The notes below the pieces were generated by a model. That model ran no database searches and had not been told where the DNA came from. It saw only the letters and a list, made by a program, of their open reading frames with translations. From Micromonospora sp. MP36 (GTDB lineage Bacteria; Actinomycetota; Actinomycetes; Mycobacteriales; Micromonosporaceae), in assembly GCF_008119785.1 (NCBI RefSeq), contig NZ_VSFA01000020.1, positions 28,605 through 92,604 on the forward strand: a DNA stretch of 64,000 bases, given 5' to 3'. Below are positions 1 through 6,990 of this stretch, in pieces (the first letter of the stretch is position 1; every line of letters begins with the position of its first letter). The translations under genes were made by a program, and so were the position numbers.

Positions 1-1
1 G

Positions 2-91
2 GTCTTCACCCTGCACGGCACTGACCCGCCGAAGCAGTTGGAGCTGCGCAGCGGCGTCTTCTCCGCCGGGGTGCGGGTGGACGTGGCCTGA
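2..91 (+). CDS. C-terminal end of an unidentified protein (cut by window start)
   Basis: Only the last 29 codons are in the window. They are open from base 2 to a TGA at 89-91, with typical GC-rich third positions. The tail reads TDPPKQLELRSGVFSAGV and ends RVDVA; I do not recognise a family from it. The next gene starts 33 bases downstream on the same strand, so the two may share a transcript. Confidence 0.5.
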   Translation, partial: VFTLHGTDPPKQLELRSGVFSAGVRVDVA

Positions 92-124
92 CCGGGGTCG
101 GGCGGCGGTCGTACCCTGGGGTCC

Positions 125-829
125 GTGACCGCCGCCCTCGCCCCCGCCACCGCGCTCGACGCGGCCGACTGGCGGGCCCGGCGGCGGGCCCACGAGGAGC
201 GGGTGGACGCCTGGCTGGCGCCGCACCTGACCCGGCGGCGCTCCGGGGTGAAGCACCCGGTGGAGGACTTCCTCTTCACCTACTACTCCCACCGTCCCGC
301 CCAGCTGCGGCGGTGGCACCCGGGCGCGGGGGTGGTGCTGCGGGACGCGGACCCGGCCGAGTTCGGCCGGGACTACCAGGCCACCGGCGCCGGCCTCACC
401 CTCGACACCGATCGGGTACGCGCTCGGCGCGCCGAGTCGATCGCCTGGATCCGTACGCTGCTCGCGGCGACCGCCGGCCGACCCGCCCACTTCGGCTGTT
501 TCGGGCTGCACGAGTGGGCGATGGTCTACCGGCAGACCCAGGACGAGGTGCGCCACAACGCCTGGCCGCTGCGGCTCAGCCCGGAGGCGACCGCGGCCGT
601 GGTCGAGGAGCGGGGTGTGCGGTGCAGCCACTTCGACGCGTTCCGGTTCTTCACCGCGCCGGCCCGGCCGCTGAACCTGCTCACCCCGACGCGGGAGACC
701 CAGCACGCGCTGGAGCAGCCCGGCTGCCTGCACGCCAACATGGATCTACGCATGCGCAACTCAGGCAACTTCCCAAGGTGGGGGGTATCGAAGCGGTACG
801 AAGCGGACAACAGGGGTCGAGACCAGTGA
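125..829 (+). pseudogene. 5' part of interrupted 3-methyladenine DNA glycosylase-family gene
   Basis: The start is GTG at 125. About 206 host codons run to the ATG at 740-742, then the frame enters foreign DNA and reads about 28 unrelated residues to a TGA at 827-829. Family hallmarks are visible: an N-terminal helix rich in Arg/Glu, HPVEDFLFTYYSHRP, GCFGLHEWAMVYR, HFDAFRFFT and QPGCLHANMD. The missing C-terminal 82 residues lie intact at 3299-3547. Rejoining the GA of codon 743-745 to base 3299 restores MDLYKWAYKL in frame, giving a 288-residue protein. Databases commonly call this family 3-methyladenine DNA glycosylase; I see no motif that proves the activity. The fragment lacks the conserved C-terminal third and is probably inactive. 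Confidence 0.85.
743..744. other. Putative attL crossover dinucleotide (GA)
   Basis: Host sequence AACATG is followed by GA and then element sequence TCTACGCATGCGC. Large serine recombinases cross over at a 2-bp core, and GA is the only overlap with the right junction that restores the host frame exactly. The position is inferred by reconstruction, not by comparison with an empty site. Confidence 0.5.
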
Positions 830-1731
830 CTCGCCTGCCCGCTTCCACCTGGGCTTCCCTCTCACGGGCACACGAGGAGCGCGCCGACTCCCTCACCGCC
901 GGACATCGAGCCCGCAAGGCCACCAGGGAACGCCACGCGATCGATGACTTCCTGTACGACTACTACGGCACCAGGCCCTCCGTGCTCCGACGCTGGCACC
1001 CGGGCGTGGGCATCTCCTTGGAGCCCAGACCGAACGGCCCTGCCCCACACCGACAGTGGCGTTGGTACGCCACGGACGCGGACGGAGTCGTGAGCTTCGA
1101 CGTCGCAGCGTTCCTCGCCGACCGGGCTGAGTCGGTGCGCTTCATCCATCGGCTGTTGTCCGCGATCGCGTCGCGACCAGCCTTCACTGGCTGCTTCGGC
1201 CTGCATGAGTGGGCGATGGTGTACCGCCAACGTGAGCATCGGCATCCACTCCCCCTGCGACTTGGGCAAGAGGGCACTGACGCGGTAGTCGAGTCTCACC
1301 AGATCCGCTGCACGCACTTCGATGCGTTCCGGTTCTTCACCCCTGACGCAGTCAGCCTCAACCGGCTCCAACCAACGAGGGAGAGCCAGGTAGAGCTTGA
1401 CCAGCCGGGCTGCTTGCATGCCTCGATGGACTGCCACAAGTGGGCAACCAAGCTGGGCCCTGCGGTCCCGGGGGATCTGGCGCTCGACTGCTTCGAGTTG
1501 GCGAGGGACATCCGGCTACTCGACATGCAGGCGTCCCCGTACGACTTCTCCTCCTACGGGGAACCGGCGGTGGCCATCGAGACACCCGAGGGCAAGGTCG
1601 AGTACGTCGCTCGTCAACGCGAGTTCTCGCAGCGCGCGGGCCAACTACGCGCCCGGTTGATCGATGTGTGTGCGGCGCTGCTTGAGGGAGCGGAGTCACC
1701 GGCATGGGTATACCCAACGTCAACTCGATGA
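826..1731 (+). CDS. Element-borne full-length 3-methyladenine DNA glycosylase-family protein
   Basis: This 301-residue protein is a diverged homologue of the host gene the element interrupts. It keeps every family block: AIDDFLYDYYGTRP, LRRWHPGVGI, GCFGLHEWAMVYR, HFDAFRFFT, QPGCLHASMD and the C-terminal MQASPYDF / ETPEGKVEYV region. It has about 15 extra C-terminal residues. The GTG start at 826-828 overlaps the TGA (827-829) of the truncated host frame in a GTGA, so it can be translated by coupling to the host gene and needs no promoter of its own. At the insertion point the host protein reads MDLYKW and this copy MDCHKW, so the DNA target is changed. It most likely replaces the lost host function. 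Enzyme activity is assumed from family naming only. Confidence 0.8.
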   Translation: MTRLPASTWASLSRAHEERADSLTAGHRARKATRERHAIDDFLYDYYGTRPSVLRRWHPGVGISLEPRPNGPAPHRQWRWYATDADGVVSFDVAAFLADRAESVRFIHRLLSAIASRPAFTGCFGLHEWAMVYRQREHRHPLPLRLGQEGTDAVVESHQIRCTHFDAFRFFTPDAVSLNRLQPTRESQVELDQPGCLHASMDCHKWATKLGPAVPGDLALDCFELARDIRLLDMQASPYDFSSYGEPAVAIETPEGKVEYVARQREFSQRAGQLRARLIDVCAALLEGAESPAWVYPTSTR

Positions 1732-1820
1732 CTCAGCGGCGCCCTGGGAGGGTTGAAGATCCTCAGGGAGTGATGGAGCCGGCCAAGAGCTAAGCCGACG
1801 GCATCGGGCAAGCTTGAGCG

Positions 1821-2321
1821 GTGGATGTCGAGGCGGTACGAGTCGAGGGCTATTACGAGGTCCTGGCGCTTCATCGCATGCTCATGGAGTGCAAGTCCGA
1901 GGATCTTGGAAGCGTCTACGCAGGCAGCCCGTTCATAGCCGCCATCCAGCATCGCCTGGTTGACGCCCTTGGGGCCGCCGACCCGGGCCAAGGGTGGCGC
2001 ACCTGGCGGAACGCCGATGCGCACCCCCGCCGCGTAGAGGCCATCCGCGCTCACCTGGCCCAGGCAGGCGAGTGGTGGCAGGACGCCAGCGACGAACAAC
2101 GTGCGGCATACGTGCGAGACCTCCTCGCACCGTTGCGGCCCTCGCAGGAACTGCTGGCTGAGCGTCAGGAGCGCCAGCGTCGGCAGGGTGATGCAGCGGC
2201 AGGAAGCCGGGGAGGATGTCCTCCTACGCGCGTAGGCGCGCGCCCCCGCGTGCGCGTACCAAGGAACTACTCCGTAGGAGTAGTGCTGTTCTGCTGGAGG
2301 TCTACAACCTGTAAGCAGTAG
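1821..2321 (+). CDS. Hypothetical protein of the integrated element
   Basis: A 166-residue frame starts at GTG 1821 with no clear ribosome binding site. The first ~125 residues look like a real soluble helical protein: YYEVLALHRMLMECKSEDLG, then IQHRLVDALGA and a charged stretch LLAERQERQRRQ. The last ~35 residues run through palindromic DNA and are Arg/Pro-rich, so the true end may be elsewhere. I do not recognise the family. It lies 89 bases after the replacement glycosylase gene, on the same strand, and ends before the convergent integrase remnant. Confidence 0.45.
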   Translation: MDVEAVRVEGYYEVLALHRMLMECKSEDLGSVYAGSPFIAAIQHRLVDALGAADPGQGWRTWRNADAHPRRVEAIRAHLAQAGEWWQDASDEQRAAYVRDLLAPLRPSQELLAERQERQRRQGDAAAGSRGGCPPTRVGARPRVRVPRNYSVGVVLFCWRSTTCKQ

Positions 2322-2353
2322 ATCTTAGATAGACCCCGAAGGGGTCTCTATCT
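2223..2353. repeat. Cluster of three palindromes inside the element
   Basis: Three inverted repeats lie within 131 bases. First is a perfect 14-bp palindrome, cctacgcgcgtagg, at 2223-2236. Second is an 8-bp stem with a 3-base loop (actactcc/ggagtagt) at 2266-2284. Third is a stem at 2327-2353 built on gacccc-gaa-ggggtc, with flanking agata/tctatct arms and a 2-base bulge. The last could end transcription of the plus-strand element genes. The first two look more like protein-binding or recombination sites. Their function is unknown. Confidence 0.55.
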
Positions 2354-2479
2354 GTATAGCTGGATACCAGTAGCACTGGGATGCAGGGGCACTGACGCGA
2401 AGCGCCTGTGCCACAGGATCACTGCGCTCCCTGGTGTTCATGTGTCGGCGGAGAACCCGAAGATCAGGAGTCCGAAGAT

Positions 2480-2496
2480 GGGCCCCTTCGGGGCCC
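2480..2496 (-). terminator. Hairpin after the integrase remnant
   Basis: A perfect 7-bp stem (gggcccc/ggggccc) with loop ttc sits 27 bases beyond the stop of the minus-strand integrase remnant, suitable as its terminator. No strong U-run follows, as is usual in GC-rich actinobacteria. Confidence 0.5.
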
Positions 2497-2523
2497 TCTC
2501 CCCGGTTCGGTTCCTCCTCTGGG

Positions 2524-3300
2524 TCATATGCTCGCAACCTTCGCGGGGTCTCCCGCCCTGAACAACACATCGACATGCCGCTCATCGGTGCGGCGAACGC
2601 CACGCCCCTTCTGGCGGAGACGACAGCTCACGACAACCGCGAGGATCAGGGACCGCCTGCGGTCTACATCCAACCCGTCCCAGTGACGGCGCACCTGCTC
2701 GTCCGTCATCCCGGTGACGCCCTTGACGGCGCTGTCACTCCCCAACTGGGATAGCTGATCCTCCAACTCATCCACCCGACTGCGCATGGTCTGGGATGCA
2801 GTCAGGAACTGCGATCGCGTAACGAGTCCGGCAGCGTAGTCGGTGGCCAGATCATCGAGCCGTGACCGCAGGCTCCCCAGCTCGTCCCTCATCTGCTGAA
2901 CAGGCAGATCGTCCTCGCTCTGCTCGAACGCTTCCGCGAACTGCGGCGCGGTGAGGAACCGGATCACCCGCTCGCTGACCATGGTGTCAGCCTCGTCCTG
3001 ACGGTGGGATACGCAGTGCTTAAGCTTGCACTCGTACACGGCGTAGCTACCCTGCTCGCCCTTCCGTCCACGCCAGGCCGTGCGGATGGGGCCACCACAG
3101 TTGGCACACGTAGCGACACCCGTCAGCAGGCTGCGACGGGGACCGCCACCACCAGTCTTGCGGGCAGGAGAGTTAAGCACGCGGACAGCGGAACGGTAGA
3201 TCTCCTCGGGCACCAACGCATCCCAGTTCCCGGGGCCAACCTCACCCCCTGCATACGTCCGGATAGCGCAGTTCCTGGCGGCCATGAGGAGCTGACGTGA
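2524..3300 (-). pseudogene. Truncated large serine recombinase (C-terminal half only)
   Basis: The frame reads from the junction at 3300 (SRQLLMAARNCAIRTYAGG...) to a stop at 2524, about 258 residues. It has VGPGNWDALVP, a recombinase zinc-ribbon with CANCGGPIRT and later Cys residues (CKLKHC), then a long charged helix (EQSEDDLPVQQMRDELGSLR and onward) typical of the coiled-coil region, and a C-terminal segment with DVDRRRSLILAVV. The resolvase catalytic domain with its N-terminal serine and the first DNA-binding domain are absent. Full-length relatives are roughly 450-550 residues. The first ATG is at 3285, but the frame stays open to the host boundary, so the gene was cut at the junction. 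It cannot recombine DNA by itself. Confidence 0.85.
3299..3300. other. Putative right junction/attR crossover dinucleotide (GA)
   Basis: Element sequence GCTGACGT is followed by GA and then host sequence CCTCTACAAGTGG. Joining this GA to the one at 743 recreates ATG GAC CTC TAC AAG TGG. The integrase frame on the minus strand stays open right up to this point, so the junction may be a later deletion endpoint rather than an original attR. Confidence 0.45.
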
Positions 3301-3547
3301 CCTCTACAAGTGGGCGTACAAGCTCTCCCCGCTGATGCCGTCCGAGCTGGTCGCGGACTGCTTCGCGCTGGCCCGGGAGATCCGCGCGCTGGACATGCGG
3401 GCCAGCCCGTACGACCTGGCCGACCTGGGCTATCCGCCGGTGCTGGTGGAGACGCCGGAGGGCCGGGCCGAGTACGCCGCCGCGCGGCGCGGCTTCGCCG
3501 AGCGGGCCGCCGGGCTGCGCGGCCGGCTGCTCGCCGCGGTCGACTGA
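3299..3547 (+). pseudogene. 3' part of interrupted 3-methyladenine DNA glycosylase-family gene
   Basis: This is the severed C-terminus of the gene that begins at 125. Codons from 3302 read LYKWAYKLSPLMPSELVADC and continue through MRASPYDL and ETPEGRAEYAA to a TGA at 3545-3547. The segment matches the C-terminal third of the element-borne copy. An ATG at 3335 could in principle start a 70-residue peptide, but no ribosome binding site is visible. It is most likely dead sequence. Confidence 0.85.
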
Positions 3548-3629
3548 TCGGGGCAGGCCGGGCAGACCGATCGACCCCGGCCCGGTTCAGCCGACCGCGC
3601 GGATCAACCCCGGCCCCGATCGTGCGGAC

Positions 3630-4211
3630 TCAGCCCTCCGGGTGGCCCCGGTGCGCCGCCCACTCGGGCGCGAGGATCGACATGACGGTGGCGTCCACCC
3701 AGTCGTCGCCGTCGCGGAGCACCTGCCGCAGCGTGCCCTCGGCGACGAAGCCGACCTTCTCGTAGACCCGGCGGGCGCGCGGGTTGAACGCGAACACCTC
3801 CAGCGAGATCCGGTGCAGGCCGAGCTGCTCGAAGCCGTACCCGACGATCAGCCGGACCGCCTCGGTGCCGAGCCCCCGGTTCCGGCCGGCCGGGCCGATC
3901 AGCGTCCGGAAGTTGCAGTTGCGGTTGTGGCCGTCCCACTCGTTGAGGACCACCTCGCCGACGCAGGCCCCGGTCGCCTTGTCCACGACGGCCAGGTCGA
4001 GCCGGTCGGTCTGGCTGTTGCGGGTGCCGTACCAGGCGCGGAGCCGGCCCGGGTCGATCGGCTCGGGCGGGCTGCCGGTGAGCCGGGCCACCTCCGGGTC
4101 GGCCAGGGCGGCCTGGAAGGCCGCGAGGTCCTCGTCGACGAACGGGCGCAGGATGACCCGCTCGCCGGTGAGCGTGGGTTTGACGGAGAAGTCGACGGGC
4201 ACGGGGCGCAT
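3630..4211 (-). CDS. GNAT-family N-acetyltransferase (RimJ/RimL type)
   Basis: This 193-residue protein has the GNAT fold of the RimJ/RimL subgroup: N-terminal TLTGERVILRPFVDEDL, central CVGEVVLNEWDGHNRNCNF, the acetyl-CoA loop GPAGRNRGLGTEAVRLIVGY, then LHRISLEVFAFNPRARRVYE and a C-terminal GFVAEGTLR. It should transfer acetyl from acetyl-CoA to an amine of a small molecule or protein; the substrate cannot be told. I chose the ATG at 4211 (MRPVPVDF). The frame extends upstream to a TTG at 4238, but that extension is unlike the family. Confidence 0.8.
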   Translation of the reverse strand: MRPVPVDFSVKPTLTGERVILRPFVDEDLAAFQAALADPEVARLTGSPPEPIDPGRLRAWYGTRNSQTDRLDLAVVDKATGACVGEVVLNEWDGHNRNCNFRTLIGPAGRNRGLGTEAVRLIVGYGFEQLGLHRISLEVFAFNPRARRVYEKVGFVAEGTLRQVLRDGDDWVDATVMSILAPEWAAHRGHPEG

Positions 4212-4264
4212 TCTGGTCGGCGGTCCGGTCGGCCTCAAACCGTTTCCCGCGCCGCCGGGCCGGG

Positions 4265-4690
4265 TCAGTCGCCGTCCACCCGGCGGTCGCGCTTGCGCTG
4301 GGACTGGCGCTTCTTGTCGGCCAGCCGGCGCTCCTTCGCCGCCCGTGACGGGCGGGTCGGGCGGCGGGGCTTGGCGGGCGGGGCCACCGCCTCCCGCAAC
4401 ACGGCGGCCAGCCGTTCGCGGGCCGCCTCCCGGTTGGCCAACTGGGCCCGGTGTTCGCTGGCGGTGACGGTCAGCACGCCGTCGACCAGCCGCCCGGCGA
4501 GCCGGTCCAGCGCGCGGGCCCGCAGTGGCTCGGGCACGCTCGGCGAGCCGGCCAGGTCGAAGCTGAGTTCCACCCGGGAGTCGGTGGTGTTGACCCCCTG
4601 CCCGCCCGGCCCGGACGAGCGGGAGAACCGTTCCCGCAGCTCGCCGGCGGGGACCACGAGCCGGTCGGTCACCCGCAGTCCATCGTCCAC
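4265..4690 (-). CDS. arfB: ArfB-type peptidyl-tRNA hydrolase (alternative ribosome rescue)
   Basis: This 141-residue protein carries the GGQ loop of class-I release factors (SSGPGGQGVNTTDSRVEL) near residues 26-43 and a basic C-terminal tail (RAAKERRLADKKRQSQRKRD). Both define ArfB/YaeJ. Known ArfB inserts its tail into the empty mRNA channel of a stalled ribosome and uses GGQ to release the nascent chain. The length is normal. The start is GTG at 4690 (VDDGLRVTDRL). The stop is about 53 bases from the acetyltransferase start on the same strand, so the two may be cotranscribed. Confidence 0.9.
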   Translation of the reverse strand: MDDGLRVTDRLVVPAGELRERFSRSSGPGGQGVNTTDSRVELSFDLAGSPSVPEPLRARALDRLAGRLVDGVLTVTASEHRAQLANREAARERLAAVLREAVAPPAKPRRPTRPSRAAKERRLADKKRQSQRKRDRRVDGD

Positions 4691-4699
4691 GCCCCGAGG

Positions 4700-5002
4700 C
4701 TATCGCCCCGACCGATGGGTGGGCGTGGGAGTTACCGTCGGGGTGGGCGCGGGGCCGGCCCGCTCGTGGTCCGGCCCGGCCGCCGCGTACGCGGCCGCGC
4801 CGACGAGCAGCAGGGCGATCACGCCGATCTTGGTGAAGACCGCCCGGATCGCCAGCCAGGCGGTCCGCCGGGCGCCCGGGACCGTGTTACGGGCGGTCTG
4901 GTAGTCCTTCCAGCCACGCTTCGCGCGGGCGTACGACGCACCGACGCCGGTGCCGATGACCAGGCCCACCAGGAGGAGGGCCGCGATGACAGCTTGCTCC
5001 AC
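4700..5002 (-). CDS. Small two-pass membrane protein
   Basis: This 100-residue protein has a GTG start at 5002. It has one hydrophobic segment at residues ~4-25 (VIAALLLVGLVIGTGVG), a basic loop (ARAKRGWKDYQTARNTV), a second segment at ~53-76 (AVFTKIGVIALLLVGAAAYA) and a Pro/Thr-rich tail. It resembles uncharacterised actinobacterial membrane proteins. Function is unknown. It lies 9 bases upstream of arfB and is probably cotranscribed with it. Confidence 0.6.
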   Translation of the reverse strand: MEQAVIAALLLVGLVIGTGVGASYARAKRGWKDYQTARNTVPGARRTAWLAIRAVFTKIGVIALLLVGAAAYAAAGPDHERAGPAPTPTVTPTPTHRSGR

Positions 5003-5121
5003 CCATGCCAGTATCCATACTCAGCGTAATATTTCCATGGCCCGATGGCCCCACGCCGGATATCCGACAGTTCACCCGATCCGGCGGGATGGTCCGATAG
5101 GGCGGGGCAGCTCCGGGCCGG

Positions 5122-5982
5122 TCAGCCGCCCCGGCCGATGATGGTGTCGGCGGTCTGCTGGACCTGGTCGATCGGGATGGCGAACCCGATGCCGATCGAG
5201 CCGTTGCCGTCGATGGTGGCGATGGCCGTGTTCACCCCGACCACCTCGCCCCGCGCGTTGACCAGCGGGCCACCCGAGTTGCCCGGGTTGATCGAGGCGT
5301 CGGTCTGCACCGCGGCGTGCCGGCCGTTGCCGATCCGTACCTGACGGTTGAGCGCGCTGACGATGCCGGCGGTCACCGTGCCGGACAGGCCGAGCGGGGA
5401 ACCGACCGCGAGCACCGGCTCGCCGACCCGGGTGGCGTTCGGCTTGGCCAGCGGCAGCGGCGACAACCCGGCCGAGGCGGGCACCTTGAGCACCGCCAGG
5501 TCGCTGCTCGGCTCCCGCCCCACCACCTCGGCGGTGAACCGCCGGCCGTCGGAGGTCTCCACGGTCACCGGCCCGGAGCCGCCCTTGGCCAGGATGTGAT
5601 CGTTGGTCACGATGTGCTGCTCGTGGTCGATGGCGAAGCCGGAACCGCTGGCCGACGCCCCGGAGCCACTGCCGACCATCACCGACACCACCCCCGGCAC
5701 GGTCTTCTCGGCCGCGGTGACCAGCTCCGCCGGCACCGGCGCGGCGGACGCCGCCGCGGGCCCGGGCGCGTCCCGGCCGGCCACCCAGCTCCCCGCCGCC
5801 GCCCCGGAGACCATCGACAGCGCCACCACCGCAAGCGCGGTCAGCATCCGGCCGCGCCAGCCGCGCCGTCCCGGACCCCGCTCGGACCCGGGTACGTCCC
5901 AGCGCCCGCGCCCGTCCGGGTCCAGCTCGGGCGAGACGAACCACGGGCCGCGTGGCTCGCCGAGTCCGGTCTGCACTGCCAT
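5122..5982 (-). CDS. Membrane-anchored trypsin-like serine protease (HtrA/DegP family, no PDZ)
   Basis: This 286-residue protein has a ~45-residue charged cytoplasmic N-terminus, one membrane anchor (~46-68) and an extracellular S1C protease domain. The triad is visible: His129 in IVTNDHIL, Asp161 in SSDLAVLKV and Ser236 in NPGNSGGPL. The chain stops at IIGRGG just after the protease domain, so there is no PDZ domain; this short form occurs in actinobacteria. It probably degrades or processes misfolded exported proteins. The ATG at 5982 has GAGGAG at a suitable distance. It lies close to the VWA operon but with its own upstream gap of ~48 bases. Confidence 0.85.
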   Translation of the reverse strand: MAVQTGLGEPRGPWFVSPELDPDGRGRWDVPGSERGPGRRGWRGRMLTALAVVALSMVSGAAAGSWVAGRDAPGPAAASAAPVPAELVTAAEKTVPGVVSVMVGSGSGASASGSGFAIDHEQHIVTNDHILAKGGSGPVTVETSDGRRFTAEVVGREPSSDLAVLKVPASAGLSPLPLAKPNATRVGEPVLAVGSPLGLSGTVTAGIVSALNRQVRIGNGRHAAVQTDASINPGNSGGPLVNARGEVVGVNTAIATIDGNGSIGIGFAIPIDQVQQTADTIIGRGG

Positions 5983-6030
5983 ACCTGGCTCCTCACGTGT
6001 CGTGCCGTCGTCGCGGACGGGTGGTACGGG

Positions 6031-6990
6031 TCAGGGCAGTCGGGAGAACCACCGCAGGGATCCGGCGGCCGCTCCCATCGCGAAGACCAGCCCCAGGCCG
6101 ATGAAGCGGGCGGAGATGTCCTGCCGTTCCTTGCGGTAGCCGACCGAGGTGCCGATGTCCTCGTAGACGGCGCGCAGCTCGGCGCTGGTGGACGCCTCGT
6201 GGAAGCCGCCCCCGGTCTCCTCGGCGACCGCCTTGAGGGTCTGCCCGTCCACCGGCACCTGGATGGCCCGCCCGCCCCGGTCGACGAAGCCGGACGGGGT
6301 GCCGAACGAGATGGCGTGCACCGGGACCTTCGCCGTCACGGCCTGGGCGGCCGCCTCCATCGGGTCCATGCCGGAGGTGTTCGCGCCGTCGGAGAGGATG
6401 ATGATCCGGGCCGGCGGCGGATCCTTGGCCGCCTTGGCGTCCAGGCTCTTCACCGCGCCCAGGGAGGTGCTGATCGCCTCGCCGATGGCGGTGCCCTGGA
6501 CCCCGGTGATGCCCTCGTCGAGCCGACCGATCCCCTCGTGCAGCGCGTCCCGGTCGGTGCCCGGCGGGACCAGCACGGCCGCGCTGCCGGCGAAGGCGAC
6601 CAGCCCGACGTTGAACTCCTTCGGCAGGCCGTCGACGAACCGGCGGGCGGCCTGCTTGGCGGCGGTCAGCCGGTCCGGGTCGACGTCGCTGGCCAGCATC
6701 GAGGTGGACACGTCCACCGCGACCATCACGGTGGCCCGTTCCCGGGGTACCCGCACCTCAGCGTTGGGCCGGGCGAAGCCGACCACCAGCAGCGCGAGCA
6801 TGGCGAGGAAGAGTCCCGCCGGCACGTGCCGGCGCCAGGCCGGCCGGTGCGGCGCGACCCGGTCCAGCAGCCGCAGGTTGGTGAACCGGATGGCGTACCG
6901 GCTCTGGCGGCGCTGCATCACCAGGTAGCCGACGACGAGCGCGGCGACGCCGAGCAGGAGCCAGAGCCGGGCGGGCGACTGCCAGGTCAC
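6031..6990 (-). CDS. VWA-domain membrane protein (BatA-like)
   Basis: This 319-residue protein has two N-terminal membrane helices (residues ~8-24 and ~50-70), a von Willebrand A domain with the MIDAS motif DVSTSM (VMVAVDVSTSMLASDVD) and downstream ILSDGANTSG, and a C-terminal membrane helix (FIGLGLVFAMGAAAGSL). Members of the MoxR/DUF58/VWA system are thought to act in protein folding or metal-cofactor assembly at the membrane. The GTG start at 6990 overlaps the TGA of the DUF58 gene by 4 bases, so the two are translationally coupled. Confidence 0.85.
   Translation of the reverse strand: MTWQSPARLWLLLGVAALVVGYLVMQRRQSRYAIRFTNLRLLDRVAPHRPAWRRHVPAGLFLAMLALLVVGFARPNAEVRVPRERATVMVAVDVSTSMLASDVDPDRLTAAKQAARRFVDGLPKEFNVGLVAFAGSAAVLVPPGTDRDALHEGIGRLDEGITGVQGTAIGEAISTSLGAVKSLDAKAAKDPPPARIIILSDGANTSGMDPMEAAAQAVTAKVPVHAISFGTPSGFVDRGGRAIQVPVDGQTLKAVAEETGGGFHEASTSAELRAVYEDIGTSVGYRKERQDISARFIGLGLVFAMGAAAGSLRWFSRLP

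Larger units (their letters stand above)
743..3300. mobile_element. Remnant large-serine-recombinase element inserted in a glycosylase-family gene
   Basis: The host reading frame breaks at 743 and resumes exactly at 3299-3301. The insert between is about 2.56 kb, visibly less GC-rich than its flanks and full of codons rare in the neighbours. It holds a full-length diverged copy of the disrupted gene (826-1731), an unknown protein (1821-2321), a cluster of palindromes (2223-2353) and the C-terminal half of a serine integrase on the minus strand (2524-3300). There are no terminal inverted repeats and no target duplication, which argues against a DDE-transposase insertion sequence. The catalytic N-terminus of the integrase is missing, so the element is probably unable to move without help. 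Confidence 0.85.

Noticed and set aside
862..1437. N-terminal half of the integrase on the minus strand of the left end
   Set aside because: The frames there show no resolvase motifs and are antisense to the replacement glycosylase-family gene.
743..3300. Insertion sequence or DDE transposon
   Set aside because: No terminal inverted repeats, no target duplication and no transposase; the only recombination gene is a serine integrase fragment.
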